From: Clostridia bacterium
GTDB taxonomy: Bacteria > Bacillota > Clostridia > Oscillospirales > CAG-272
Direction of reading: 5' to 3'
Length of the DNA: 64,000 nt
Assembly: GCA_017410065.1 (NCBI GenBank)
Contig: JAFQRL010000002.1
Coordinates: 62,001 to 126,000, forward strand
Positions 8,026-16,593 of the stretch are shown here, in pieces. The stretch's first letter is position 1; each line of letters begins with the position of its first letter. The translations under genes were made by a program, and so were the position numbers. The notes under the pieces were generated by a model. It was not told the DNA's origin. It saw only the letters and a program-made list of their open reading frames with translations, and searched no databases.

Positions 8026-8580
8026 ATGAAGGAGCTATCTCTGAATATACTTGATATCGTTGAAAATTCCGTTAAAGCAGGAGCTTCTCTCACCGAGATC
8101 CTGATCAATGAGGATGATGAAAATCTCACCATCGTCATTAAGGATAACGGTTGCGGAATGACAGACGAGGTCGTTAAAGGTGTTATCGATCCTTTTTACA
8201 CAACAAGAAAAACGAGAAGCGTCGGTCTTGGGATTCCGCTTCTTAAGCTTGCCGCCGAGCAAACCGGCGGATATATAACCATAAGCTCCGATACAGCAGA
8301 GGAATCTCCTCTCTCGCACGGGACAACGGTTAAAGCAAGCTTTAATAAATCCCACATTGATTTCACACCGCTCGGTGACGTTATCTCAACCGTCAAGACC
8401 CTGATTCAAGGACATCCCGATAGAGATTTTCTTTATATACACGAATTAAAATCGGGCAGAATTGAATTGGATACCCGCGATATGCGTGAGGTTCTTGAGG
8501 ACGTTCCCTTGAATTCCATTGAGGTCATCTCTTGGGTCGGGGAAAATTTAGAGGAGCAATACCGAGAAATTAATACTTGA
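8026..8580 (+). CDS. Stand-alone HATPase (histidine-kinase-type ATP-binding domain)
   Basis: A 184-residue protein with a GHKL ATPase domain in its first 110 residues: N box NILDIVENSVKAGA (about 6-19), G1 box DNGCGM (about 40-45), then PFYTTRKTRSVGLGIPLLK with the G2 glycines. The C-terminal 70 residues are a separate small domain with no recognised motif. There is no HisKA dimerisation domain and no membrane segment, so it cannot be a classical sensor kinase alone. It starts two bases after the PHP gene. A 48-base gap then separates this module from the catalytic hydrogenase genes. Confidence 0.75.
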   Translation: MKELSLNILDIVENSVKAGASLTEILINEDDENLTIVIKDNGCGMTDEVVKGVIDPFYTTRKTRSVGLGIPLLKLAAEQTGGYITISSDTAEESPLSHGTTVKASFNKSHIDFTPLGDVISTVKTLIQGHPDRDFLYIHELKSGRIELDTRDMREVLEDVPLNSIEVISWVGENLEEQYREINT

Positions 8581-8628
8581 TTGATATTATTTAAAATAAA
8601 AAATGTATCACTTGGAAAGGAAGAAACT

Positions 8629-8997
8629 ATGAAATCTTTGGCTGAACTCAAAGCAATCAAAGACAGAATGAAGGACAAGGTTGTTCTTCGCGAGGGCTCA
8701 AACGATGTTCGCGTTGTCGTAGGTATGGCTACCTGCGGTATCGCAGCAGGCGCAAGACCCGTACTCAACGCTTGCGTTGAGGAAGTAAACAAGAGTGGTC
8801 TCACCGACAAGGTAACCGTTACGCAGACAGGCTGCATCGGTCTTTGCCAGTACGAGCCCATCGTTGAGGTTTACGAAGCAGGTAAGGAAAAAGTTACCTA
8901 TGTAAAAATGACCGCAGAGAAGGTTAAGACGGTCGTTGAAAAGCATCTCAAGGGCGGCAACGTTGTAACAGAATTTACAGTTGCCAACCAGAATTAA
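8629..8997 (+). CDS. Thioredoxin-like (2Fe-2S) ferredoxin-domain protein of the hydrogenase operon
   Basis: The 122-residue protein has the thioredoxin-like [2Fe-2S] fold. Likely cluster ligands are the cysteines in MATCGIAAGA (near residue 52) and TGCIGLCQ (near 80). Start 8629 follows a strong GGAAAGGAAG site; an in-frame start 48 bases upstream lacks one. It lies 15 bases before the NuoF-like gene, whose N-terminus is a related thioredoxin-like domain, so it is probably an extra electron carrier or subunit of the complex. Confidence 0.85.
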   Translation: MKSLAELKAIKDRMKDKVVLREGSNDVRVVVGMATCGIAAGARPVLNACVEEVNKSGLTDKVTVTQTGCIGLCQYEPIVEVYEAGKEKVTYVKMTAEKVKTVVEKHLKGGNVVTEFTVANQN

Positions 8998-9012
8998 TGG
9001 AGGTATAACACA

Positions 9013-10833
9013 ATGATTCGTGCTCACGTTTTGGTTTGTGGCGGTACAGGCTGTACCTCCTCGGGAAGCCAGTCTGTTCAGGCAGCATTCCTTGAAAACA
9101 TTGAGGCATACGGTCTCCAGGACGAAGTAAAGCTTGTTCAGACAGGTTGCTTCGGTCTTTGCGCACTCGGCCCCGTCGTTATCATTTATCCCGACGGAAC
9201 ATTCTATAGCCGTGTAACTCCCGAGGACGTTAAGGAGATCGTTGAGGAGCATCTTCTCAAGGGTAGAGTTGTTGAGCGTCTTGTTTACGCAGACACAGGT
9301 ACCGACGAGATCGTTTCCAAGGCAAGCGTTTCCCTCGGCGACACCGCATTCTATAAGTCCCAGAACCGTATCGTCCTTCGTAACTGCGGTGTTATCGACC
9401 CCGATAGCATCGACGAGTACATAGCAATGGACGGTTACGCAGCTCTCGGAAAGGTTCTCACAGAGATGACTCCCGACGAGGTTATAAAGCTCGTTACCGA
9501 TTCCGGTCTTCGCGGCAGAGGAGGCGGTGGCTTCCCCACAGGTCGCAAGTGGGCTCTCTGTGCTCCCAACAAGGCTCCTCAGAAATACGTTGTTTGTAAC
9601 GCGGACGAGGGCGACCCCGGTGCATTTATGGACCGTTCCATTCTCGAGGGCGACCCCCACTGTATCGTTGAGGCAATGGCGATCTGCGGTTACGCTATCG
9701 GCGCAACCAAGGGCTTCGTTTACGTTCGTGCAGAGTATCCCATCGCAGTAAAGCGTCTTCAGACTGCTATCGATAAGGCTAAGGAATACGGCCTTCTCGG
9801 TAAGAATATCTTTGGTTCGGGCTTTGATTTCGATCTTGAGATCAGACTTGGTGCAGGCGCGTTCGTTTGCGGCGAGGAAACCGCTCTTATGACCTCCATC
9901 GAGGGTAATCGCGGCGAGCCCAGACCCCGTCCTCCCTACCCCGCAGTTAAGGGTCTTTATGCTTCTCCCACAGTTGAAAACAACGTTGAGACCTTCGCAA
10001 ATATCCCTCAGATCATTCTTAACGGCGTTGAATGGTTCACCTCTATGGGTACCGAAAGGTCCAAGGGTACTAAGGTATTCGCACTTGGCGGTAACATTGA
10101 GCATACAGGTCTCGTTGAGATTCCTATGGGTACCACTCTTCGCAACATCATCTATGATATCGGCGGCGGTATCCCCGGCGGAAAGAAGTTCAAGGCAGCT
10201 CAGACGGGCGGTCCTTCAGGCGGTTGTATCCCCGCAAGCCTTATCGACACCGAGGTTGACTACGATAACCTCACAGCTATCGGCTGTATGATGGGTTCGG
10301 GCGGTCTTATCGTTATGGACGAGGACACCTGTATGGTAGATATGGCTAAATTCTTCCTTGAATTCACCGTTGACGAATCCTGCGGTAAGTGCACACCTTG
10401 CCGTGTTGGTACCAGAAGACTTCTTGAGATCCTTGAGAAGATCACCGACGGTAAGGGCACTCTTGAGGACATCAACAGACTTGAGAACCTTTGCAACTAC
10501 ATCAAGCAGAATTCTCTTTGCGGTCTCGGTCAGACGGCTCCCAACCCCGTGCTTGCAACTCTTAACTTCTTCCGTGACGAATACATCGCGCACGTTGTTG
10601 ATAAGAAGTGTCCCGCAGGTGTTTGTAAGAACCTTCTTTCCTTCACCATCGATGCTGACAAGTGTATCGGCTGCGGCAAGTGCGCTAAGAACTGCCCTGT
10701 TGACACTATCGTTAAGACCGACTACGTTGCTCCCGGACATAAGCTTCCCTCCTACAAGATCGAGCAGGCTAAGTGCATTAAGTGCGGTGCTTGTATGGCT
10801 GGCTGTAAGTTCGGTGCAATAACCAAGAAGTAA
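9013..10833 (+). CDS. hydB: NuoF-like flavoprotein subunit (HydB type) of NADH-linked [FeFe]-hydrogenase
   Basis: The 606-residue protein oxidises NAD(P)H and feeds HydA, or runs in reverse. Domains in order: thioredoxin-like [2Fe-2S] domain (1-120; CGGTGCTSSGS and TGCFGLC), the FMN/NADH core with GRGGGGFPTGRKW near 170 and GAGAFVCGEETAL near 285, the NuoF C-terminal [4Fe-4S] motif CGKCTPCRVGTRR near 457, then two ferredoxin motifs CIGCGKCAKNCP near 553 and CIKCGACMAGC near 590. This is the exact domain order of HydB from trimeric and tetrameric electron-bifurcating hydrogenases. It is followed after 21 bases by HydA. Whether ferredoxin is a second substrate cannot be decided here. Confidence 0.93.
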   Translation: MIRAHVLVCGGTGCTSSGSQSVQAAFLENIEAYGLQDEVKLVQTGCFGLCALGPVVIIYPDGTFYSRVTPEDVKEIVEEHLLKGRVVERLVYADTGTDEIVSKASVSLGDTAFYKSQNRIVLRNCGVIDPDSIDEYIAMDGYAALGKVLTEMTPDEVIKLVTDSGLRGRGGGGFPTGRKWALCAPNKAPQKYVVCNADEGDPGAFMDRSILEGDPHCIVEAMAICGYAIGATKGFVYVRAEYPIAVKRLQTAIDKAKEYGLLGKNIFGSGFDFDLEIRLGAGAFVCGEETALMTSIEGNRGEPRPRPPYPAVKGLYASPTVENNVETFANIPQIILNGVEWFTSMGTERSKGTKVFALGGNIEHTGLVEIPMGTTLRNIIYDIGGGIPGGKKFKAAQTGGPSGGCIPASLIDTEVDYDNLTAIGCMMGSGGLIVMDEDTCMVDMAKFFLEFTVDESCGKCTPCRVGTRRLLEILEKITDGKGTLEDINRLENLCNYIKQNSLCGLGQTAPNPVLATLNFFRDEYIAHVVDKKCPAGVCKNLLSFTIDADKCIGCGKCAKNCPVDTIVKTDYVAPGHKLPSYKIEQAKCIKCGACMAGCKFGAITKK

Positions 10834-10854
10834 TGAAAGGAGCAATAAACTGAT

Positions 10855-12606
10855 ATGGAAATGTTAAATGTTACAGTTAACGGCATTGCTGTAAGCGTGC
10901 CGAAGGGCTCCACCATTCTGGAAGCTGCCCGCAAAGCAGGCGTGGAGATCCCCACCCTCTGCTATATGAAGGAAAAGAACGAGATCGGTGCTTGCCGTAT
11001 CTGCGTTGTTGAGGCTACAGGTGCAAGAGGTCTTGTTACCGCTTGCGTATATCCCGTTACCGAGGGTATGGCTATCGGCACCAACACCGCAAAGGTAAGA
11101 GAAGCAAGAAAGACCACTCTTGAGCTCATCCTTTCCACCCACGATAAGAACTGCCTCTCCTGCTCCCGTTCCACAAACTGCGAGCTTCAGAAGCTTTGCC
11201 TTGAGTACGGCGTTGATTCCACCGCATTCGATGGCTTCAAGCCCACCTATGAGCTTGACTATTCTACTCCCCACCTTGTCAGAGACAACAACAAGTGCAT
11301 CCTTTGCCGTCGCTGCGTAGCAGTTTGCGAGGAGCAGCACGTTGCTGTTATCGGAGCTAACAACCGTGGTATCGACACCTGCATCGGACAGGCATTCGAG
11401 CTTCCCCTCGGTGCGACTCCCTGTATCTCCTGCGGTCAGTGCACCGCTGTTTGCCCCACAGGCGCACTCGTTGAGCGCGACGATACCGATAAGGTATGGG
11501 CAGCTCTTGCAGATCCCACAAAGCACGTTGTAGTTCAGACCGCTCCCTCCATCAGAGCAACTCTCGGTGAGTGCTTCGATATGCCTATCGGCACTAACGT
11601 TGAGGGCAAGATGGTTGCAGCTCTCCGCAGACTCGGCTTTGAGAAGGTATTTGACACAAATACCGCGGCAGACTTCACCATCGTTGAGGAAGCAACCGAG
11701 CTTCTTGAGAGAGTTAAAAACGGTGGCACACTTCCTATGATCACCTCCTGCTCTCCCGGATGGGTCAAATTCTGCGAGCTTTACTATCCCGATATGATCA
11801 AGCACCTCTCCTCCTGCAAGTCTCCTCAGCAGATGGGCGGAGCTCTTATCAAGACCTATTGGGCTGATAAGATGGGCTATGATCCTAAGGATATCTTCGT
11901 TGTATCCATTATGCCCTGTACCGCAAAGAAGTTTGAGGTTGGCAGAGACGATATGTCCGCAGCAGGCGAAGGCATTGTTGACGTTGACGTTGCTCTTACC
12001 ACCCGTGAGCTTGCAAAGATGATCGGCAGAGCCGGCATCAAGTTCACTTCTCTTCCCGACGAGGACTTCGATCCCGCATTCGGTGTTGACACAGGTGCCG
12101 CTGTTATCTTCGGTGCAACAGGCGGCGTTATGGAGGCTGCTCTCCGTACTGCAAACGACGTTCTCACCGGCAAGGATAACGAGTCTCTTGAGTTCCACGA
12201 GGTTCGTGGCACAGAGGGCCTTAAGGAAGCTACCTACAACATCGCAGGAATGGATATCAAGGTTTGCGTTGCTTCCGGCGCAAAGAATGCAAAAGCTGTT
12301 ATGGATAAGATCGCTAAGGGCGAGGCAGACTGGACATTCGTTGAGATTATGGGATGCCCCGGCGGTTGTGTAAACGGCGGCGGTCAGCCTATCCAGCCTC
12401 AGCACGTTCGTGATACTGTTGATCTTAAGGCTGTAAGAGCTAAGGCTCTCTACGACCAGGATCGTGCAATGGCTATGAGAAAGTCTCATCAGAACCCCAT
12501 CATCAAAGAGGTTTACGATAACTACTTCAAGGGCGGTTACGGTTGCCACAAGGCTCACCACACCCTCCACACCTCCTACGTTGGAAGAAAGAAGTTCGAC
12601 TTCTAA
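10855..12606 (+). CDS. hydA: [FeFe]-hydrogenase catalytic subunit HydA (NADH-dependent type)
   Basis: The 583-residue protein makes or consumes H2 at an H-cluster. Order of domains: NuoG-like [2Fe-2S] (CYMKEKNEIGACRICVVE, near 38), His-ligated [4Fe-4S] (HDKNCLSCSRSTNC, near 98), two ferredoxin motifs (CILCRRC near 149, CISCGQC near 190), then the H domain with TSCSPGW (297-303), MPCTAK near 353 and GCPGGCVNGGGQP near 500, and a small-subunit-like tail (FKGGYGCHKAHHTLH). In the best-studied enzymes the first motif is TSCCP and the second Cys is an H-cluster ligand; here residue 300 is Ser. Dedicated maturases (hydE, hydF, hydG) are not in the window. A strong terminator follows. Confidence 0.94.
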   Translation: MEMLNVTVNGIAVSVPKGSTILEAARKAGVEIPTLCYMKEKNEIGACRICVVEATGARGLVTACVYPVTEGMAIGTNTAKVREARKTTLELILSTHDKNCLSCSRSTNCELQKLCLEYGVDSTAFDGFKPTYELDYSTPHLVRDNNKCILCRRCVAVCEEQHVAVIGANNRGIDTCIGQAFELPLGATPCISCGQCTAVCPTGALVERDDTDKVWAALADPTKHVVVQTAPSIRATLGECFDMPIGTNVEGKMVAALRRLGFEKVFDTNTAADFTIVEEATELLERVKNGGTLPMITSCSPGWVKFCELYYPDMIKHLSSCKSPQQMGGALIKTYWADKMGYDPKDIFVVSIMPCTAKKFEVGRDDMSAAGEGIVDVDVALTTRELAKMIGRAGIKFTSLPDEDFDPAFGVDTGAAVIFGATGGVMEAALRTANDVLTGKDNESLEFHEVRGTEGLKEATYNIAGMDIKVCVASGAKNAKAVMDKIAKGEADWTFVEIMGCPGGCVNGGGQPIQPQHVRDTVDLKAVRAKALYDQDRAMAMRKSHQNPIIKEVYDNYFKGGYGCHKAHHTLHTSYVGRKKFDF

Positions 12607-12624
12607 TCTCAAAAAGTGAATAAA

Positions 12625-12679
12625 GGCTCGGCATACTGTGAGCGGCTTTGTTGCGATCGGTATGCCGAGTCTTTTTTTT
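12625..12679 (+). terminator. Terminator of the hydrogenase operon
   Basis: A 12-base stem (12625-12636 with 12660-12671, one G-T pair) around a 23-base loop is followed by eight T residues. It starts 19 bases after the hydA stop. Confidence 0.85.
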
Positions 12680-12853
12680 GCTCTTTCAATTGCACCCTTT
12701 GTTAATAGTCGACGTTATAAAATCGAAAGAATTTATATCAGGACCTGGGCCGTTATTATCTTTTCAAGCGGTCGCATTTTCTCGCGCGCAAGCACGCATA
12801 TTTAAATAATGTAGAAAACTTATACCGTCTTTGAGAAAAAATTGACAGTATTA

Positions 12854-12974
12854 TGCATATTTATGCAGTTTAAACACAGTTTTATGCATATAAAATTAAA
12901 TTATTTTTTAATAATTATAAAAAAATGCATTTTTTCTGAAAAAATATTCAAAAACCTCTTGACAAAATATGCAT
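12854..12974. promoter_or_regulatory. Candidate ArgR operator cluster upstream of argG
   Basis: The gap between the hydA terminator and argG (12680-13030) holds no gene. It contains one palindrome with ARG-box geometry, TGCAT-4-ATGCA (12854-12867), and three further ATGCAT sites at 12884-12889, 12925-12930 and 12969-12974, the last between the -35 and -10 of the arg promoter. The classical ArgR/AhrC box is TGAAT-4-ATTCA; TGCAT half-sites would be a lineage variant. Binding by an ArgR is inference; no argR gene is in the window. Confidence 0.5.
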
Positions 12975-12987
12975 TAGGTATTACAAT
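12959..12987 (+). promoter_or_regulatory. SigA-type promoter of the arginine operon
   Basis: TTGACA (12959-12964), 17-base spacer, TACAAT (12982-12987), 44 bases upstream of the argG ATG. An ATGCAT half-site lies in the spacer. Confidence 0.75.
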
Positions 12988-13030
12988 ATATGAGTAATTA
13001 AAAAAACATCTCATACGGAGGAAATTTAAA

Positions 13031-14260
13031 ATGGATAAGAAATCAATCAAAAAGGTAGTTCTTGCGTACTCAGGCGGTCTTGATACCTCTATCATTATTC
13101 CCTGGCTCAAGGAAAACTATAATAACTGCGAGGTTATTGCTGTTTCGGGTAACGTCGGTCAGGCAGACGAGCTTGAAGGCCTTGAGGAGAAGGCTCTCAA
13201 AACAGGCGCATCAAAGCTCTACATCGAGGACCTCACCGAAGAGTTTGTTGACGAATACGTAATCCCCACCGTTAAGGCAGGTGCGCTTTACGAGGAATAT
13301 ATGCTTGGAACGTCCTTTGCACGTCCCATCATCGCAAAGAGAATAGTTGAGATCGCTCTTGCAGAAGGCGCAGACGCTATCTGCCACGGTTGCACAGGTA
13401 AGGGCAACGATCAGGTTCGTTTTGAGCTTGCTATCAAGGCTTTTGCTCCCAATATGCCTATTATCGCTCCCTGGCGTGAGTGGAGCATCAAGTCCCGTGA
13501 GGAGGAGATCGAATACGCCGAGGCGCACAACGTTCCCCTTAAGATAAACCGCGAGACTAACTACTCCAAGGATAAGAACCTTTGGCACCTTTCTCACGAG
13601 GGTCTTGATCTTGAGGATGCAGGCAACGAGCCTCTCTACGAAAAGGAGGGCTTCCTTGAGATGAGCGTTTCTCCTCTCCAGGCTCCCGACAAGCCCACTT
13701 ACATTACCCTTGATTTTGAAAAGGGCTGCCCCGTTGCTCTCGACGGCAAGAGGATGAGTGCAAAGGAGATCATCCTCGCGCTTAATAAGGTTGGCGGCGA
13801 GAACGGTATCGGTCTTCTTGATATCGTCGAGAACCGTCTTGTCGGTATGAAGTGCCGCGGAGTATACGAGACCCCCGGCGGAGCGATCCTCTACTTCGCA
13901 CACAACTATCTTGAGACCCTCTGCCTCGATAAGATGACTATGCACGAAAAGCAGAAGCTCTCCATCACCTTTGCAGAGCTCGTTTACAACGGTCAGTGGT
14001 ACACTCCCCTTCGTGAGGCTCTCTCCGCATTCGTCGATAAGACTCAGGAGAACGTAACAGGTAAGGTTAAGATCAAGCTCTATAAGGGCAATATGATCAA
14101 GGCTGGTGCTTGGAGCGATTATTCTCTCTACTCCGAGGAGATCGCAACCTTCGGCGAGGATAATGTTTATAATCAGGCAGACAGCGCAGGCTTCATCAAC
14201 CTTTACGGCCTTCCCATCAAGGTACAGGCACAGGTAAACGCAAAGAATAACAAGAAATAA
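13031..14260 (+). CDS. argG: Argininosuccinate synthase
   Basis: This 409-residue cytoplasmic enzyme condenses citrulline and aspartate with ATP to give argininosuccinate. The ATP pyrophosphatase P-loop is [10 protein letters not shown] near residue 13. Also present are [13 protein letters not shown] near 122 and the substrate region [15 protein letters not shown] near 160. The length is typical. The ATG follows a CGGAGG site. It is the first gene of a seven-gene arginine operon; argH starts 10 bases later. Confidence 0.97.
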   Translation: MDKKSIKKVVLAYSGGLDTSIIIPWLKENYNNCEVIAVSGNVGQADELEGLEEKALKTGASKLYIEDLTEEFVDEYVIPTVKAGALYEEYMLGTSFARPIIAKRIVEIALAEGADAICHGCTGKGNDQVRFELAIKAFAPNMPIIAPWREWSIKSREEEIEYAEAHNVPLKINRETNYSKDKNLWHLSHEGLDLEDAGNEPLYEKEGFLEMSVSPLQAPDKPTYITLDFEKGCPVALDGKRMSAKEIILALNKVGGENGIGLLDIVENRLVGMKCRGVYETPGGAILYFAHNYLETLCLDKMTMHEKQKLSITFAELVYNGQWYTPLREALSAFVDKTQENVTGKVKIKLYKGNMIKAGAWSDYSLYSEEIATFGEDNVYNQADSAGFINLYGLPIKVQAQVNAKNNKK

Positions 14261-14270
14261 GGAAAGCACA

Positions 14271-15641
14271 ATGGAAAAAATGTGGGCGGGACGGTTTGAA
14301 AAGGCGTCCGACAAAATGGCAGACGATTTCAATTCCTCCATTCATTTTGATAAAAAAATGTATAAGCAGGACATCAAGGGCTCTATGGAGCACGCCGCGA
14401 TGCTTTGCAGAGTGGGTATTCTCACCCCTGATGAGCTCGGCTCGATAACCTCGGGCCTTGCATCAATACTTCACGATCTTGAGGTCGGAGATCTCGATTT
14501 CGATATGAACGCAGAGGATATCCATATGTTCGTGGAGGCGGAGCTCACCAAAAGAATCGGTGACACAGGTAAAAAGCTCCACACCGCCCGCTCAAGAAAC
14601 GACCAGGTGGCTCTTGACCTCAGGTTATATATGAGAGATGAGGCGTTTGCCGTTATCGACCTTCTCAAGGCTCTCACAAAAACGACTCTTGAGCTCGCTA
14701 AAAAGAACACCGAGACTATAATGCCCGGCTACACTCACCTTCAGCGAGCACAGCCCATAACATTCGCTCATCATCTACTCGCATACTGTATGATGTTTAT
14801 CAGAGACGTATCAAGAATACTTGATGCGGTCCTCCGTATGAACTACTCACCTCTCGGCTCCTGCGCCCTCGCAGGTACCACCTACCCCACAGACAGAGAT
14901 TCGGTTGCCGAGGCACTCGGCTTCGACGGAGTCACGATGAACTCCATTGACGGCGTTTCAGACAGAGACTACTGCATTGAGCTTGAAGCTGCCTTCGCAA
15001 CCGTTATGATGCACCTTTCCCGCTTCTCCGAGGAGATCATACTTTGGTCAAGCTGGGAGTTCAAGTTCGTTGAGCTCGATGATGCATACACCACAGGCTC
15101 CTCCATTATGCCGCAAAAGAAAAATCCGGATATGGCAGAGCTCGTTCGCGGCAAATGCGGCAGAGTATACGGCGACCTTATGGCAACCCTCACAATGCTG
15201 AAGGGTCTGCCCCTTGCATACAACAAGGATATGCAGGAGGATAAGGAGGCTGTGTTCGACAGCGTTGAGACCGTGAAAAAATGCCTCGCGATCTTCATTC
15301 CAATGGTTGAGACTATGAAGCCTATTCCCGAAAATATGCTTGCGGCGGCTAAGCGCGGCTTCATTAACGCAACAGACCTCGCAGATTATCTCACAAAGCG
15401 CGGTCTTCCCTTCCGTACCGCATATAAAATCGTTGGAACAGTCGTAGGTAAGTGCGTTAAGGAGGGCAAGACTCTTGATGAGATCCCTCTTTCCGAATAT
15501 AAGGAATATTCGGAGATATTCGCCGAGGATCTCTACGAGGAGATCGCTCTTGAAACCTGTATAAGAAAAAGGATCTCCAAGGGTAGCACAGGCTATGCAT
15601 CCGTTATGGAGCAGATAGCATACGTTGAAGAACAGATTTAA
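14271..15641 (+). CDS. argH: Argininosuccinate lyase
   Basis: The 456-residue enzyme splits argininosuccinate into arginine and fumarate, the last biosynthetic step. It belongs to the fumarase/aspartase superfamily. The signature loop GSSIMPQKKNPD near residue 280 holds the catalytic Ser. HTARSRNDQVALD near 104 and GYTHLQRAQPITFAHH near 151 supply substrate and catalytic His residues. Start MEKMWAGRF is typical. It lies 10 bases after argG and 12 bases before argC. Confidence 0.97.
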   Translation: MEKMWAGRFEKASDKMADDFNSSIHFDKKMYKQDIKGSMEHAAMLCRVGILTPDELGSITSGLASILHDLEVGDLDFDMNAEDIHMFVEAELTKRIGDTGKKLHTARSRNDQVALDLRLYMRDEAFAVIDLLKALTKTTLELAKKNTETIMPGYTHLQRAQPITFAHHLLAYCMMFIRDVSRILDAVLRMNYSPLGSCALAGTTYPTDRDSVAEALGFDGVTMNSIDGVSDRDYCIELEAAFATVMMHLSRFSEEIILWSSWEFKFVELDDAYTTGSSIMPQKKNPDMAELVRGKCGRVYGDLMATLTMLKGLPLAYNKDMQEDKEAVFDSVETVKKCLAIFIPMVETMKPIPENMLAAAKRGFINATDLADYLTKRGLPFRTAYKIVGTVVGKCVKEGKTLDEIPLSEYKEYSEIFAEDLYEEIALETCIRKRISKGSTGYASVMEQIAYVEEQI

Positions 15642-15653
15642 TTTTTAGGAATA

Positions 15654-16592
15654 ATGATGAAAAAGAAGATTTTTATTGACGGCAAGGCAGGCACCACCGG
15701 CTTAAGGATCGAGGAAAGACTTTCGGGCAGAGATGACGTTGAGATCATCTCTCTGCCCGACGAGTTAAGAAAAGACCCCGATGCAAGACGTAGTATGCTC
15801 AACTCTGCCGATATTGTTTTTTTATGCTTGCCCGATGATGCGGCAAGAGAGGCGGTTTCAATGATCGATAATCCGGACGTTGTCGTTATCGATGCGTCAA
15901 CCGCACACAGAACCTTAGACGATTGGGCATACGGTCTCCCCGAGCTCGGCGCGGATTTTGAAAATAAGATCATCTCTTCAAAGAGGATCGCCGTCCCGGG
16001 ATGCCACGCGAGCGGATTTATCTCGCTTGTATACCCCCTTATAAAGCACGGTTATCTATCCAAGGATTCGCTTCTCACCGTTCATTCCTTAACAGGATAC
16101 AGCGGCGGAGGAAAATCTATGATAGCAGATTATGAAAGCGATTCCCGCTCCCCCCTTCTTGATGCTCCGAGGCAGTATGGGATATCCCAAAAGCATAAGC
16201 ACCTTCCCGAGATGGTCAAGATAACGGGACTTGAAAACGCTCCGATATTCTGCCCCATAGTTTCGGATTTCTATTCGGGAATGGAGGTTACTGTTCCTCT
16301 GTTTGCATCTCAACTCCTGAAGGGCACTATTGAGGATATTAAGGCTCTCTACCGTGAGTGCTACTGCTCTCCCCTGCTCTATTATAAGGAGGATGGCGAC
16401 GAAGGCGGACTTATGTCAGCCGCCGCTATGTCAGGTCTTGATTCAATGCAGATCGAGGTCAAGGGCAATAACGAGCGCATTCTTTTGATAGCAAGATACG
16501 ATAATCTCGGCAAGGGCGCTTCAGGCGCCGCCGTTGAATGTCTTAACATAAAGCTCGGTTGCGAAAAAACTAAAACACTCGAGGTGAAATAA
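15654..16592 (+). CDS. argC: N-acetyl-gamma-glutamyl-phosphate reductase (short type 2 form)
   Basis: The 312-residue NADPH-dependent enzyme reduces N-acetylglutamyl phosphate to the semialdehyde. It is the short class of ArgC: the nucleotide-binding start is [13 protein letters not shown] near residue 6, and the catalytic Cys is in PGCHASGF near 117. [13 protein letters not shown] near 143 is also conserved. Class 2 ArgC proteins are about 310 residues, against about 345 for class 1. An alternative start one codon later (ATG 15657) is possible. It ends one base before argJ. Confidence 0.93.
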   Translation: MMKKKIFIDGKAGTTGLRIEERLSGRDDVEIISLPDELRKDPDARRSMLNSADIVFLCLPDDAAREAVSMIDNPDVVVIDASTAHRTLDDWAYGLPELGADFENKIISSKRIAVPGCHASGFISLVYPLIKHGYLSKDSLLTVHSLTGYSGGGKSMIADYESDSRSPLLDAPRQYGISQKHKHLPEMVKITGLENAPIFCPIVSDFYSGMEVTVPLFASQLLKGTIEDIKALYRECYCSPLLYYKEDGDEGGLMSAAAMSGLDSMQIEVKGNNERILLIARYDNLGKGASGAAVECLNIKLGCEKTKTLEVK

Positions 16593-16593
16593 T

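Noticed and set aside
8698-10104. Long open frame on the minus strand opposite the hydrogenase genes
   Set aside because: It is antisense to clear HydB and ferredoxin-domain genes, has no ribosome binding site or known domain, and reflects codon bias of the plus-strand genes.
10864-12612. 582-codon open frame on the minus strand opposite hydA
   Set aside because: The plus strand encodes HydA with every expected motif; the antisense frame has no recognisable feature.
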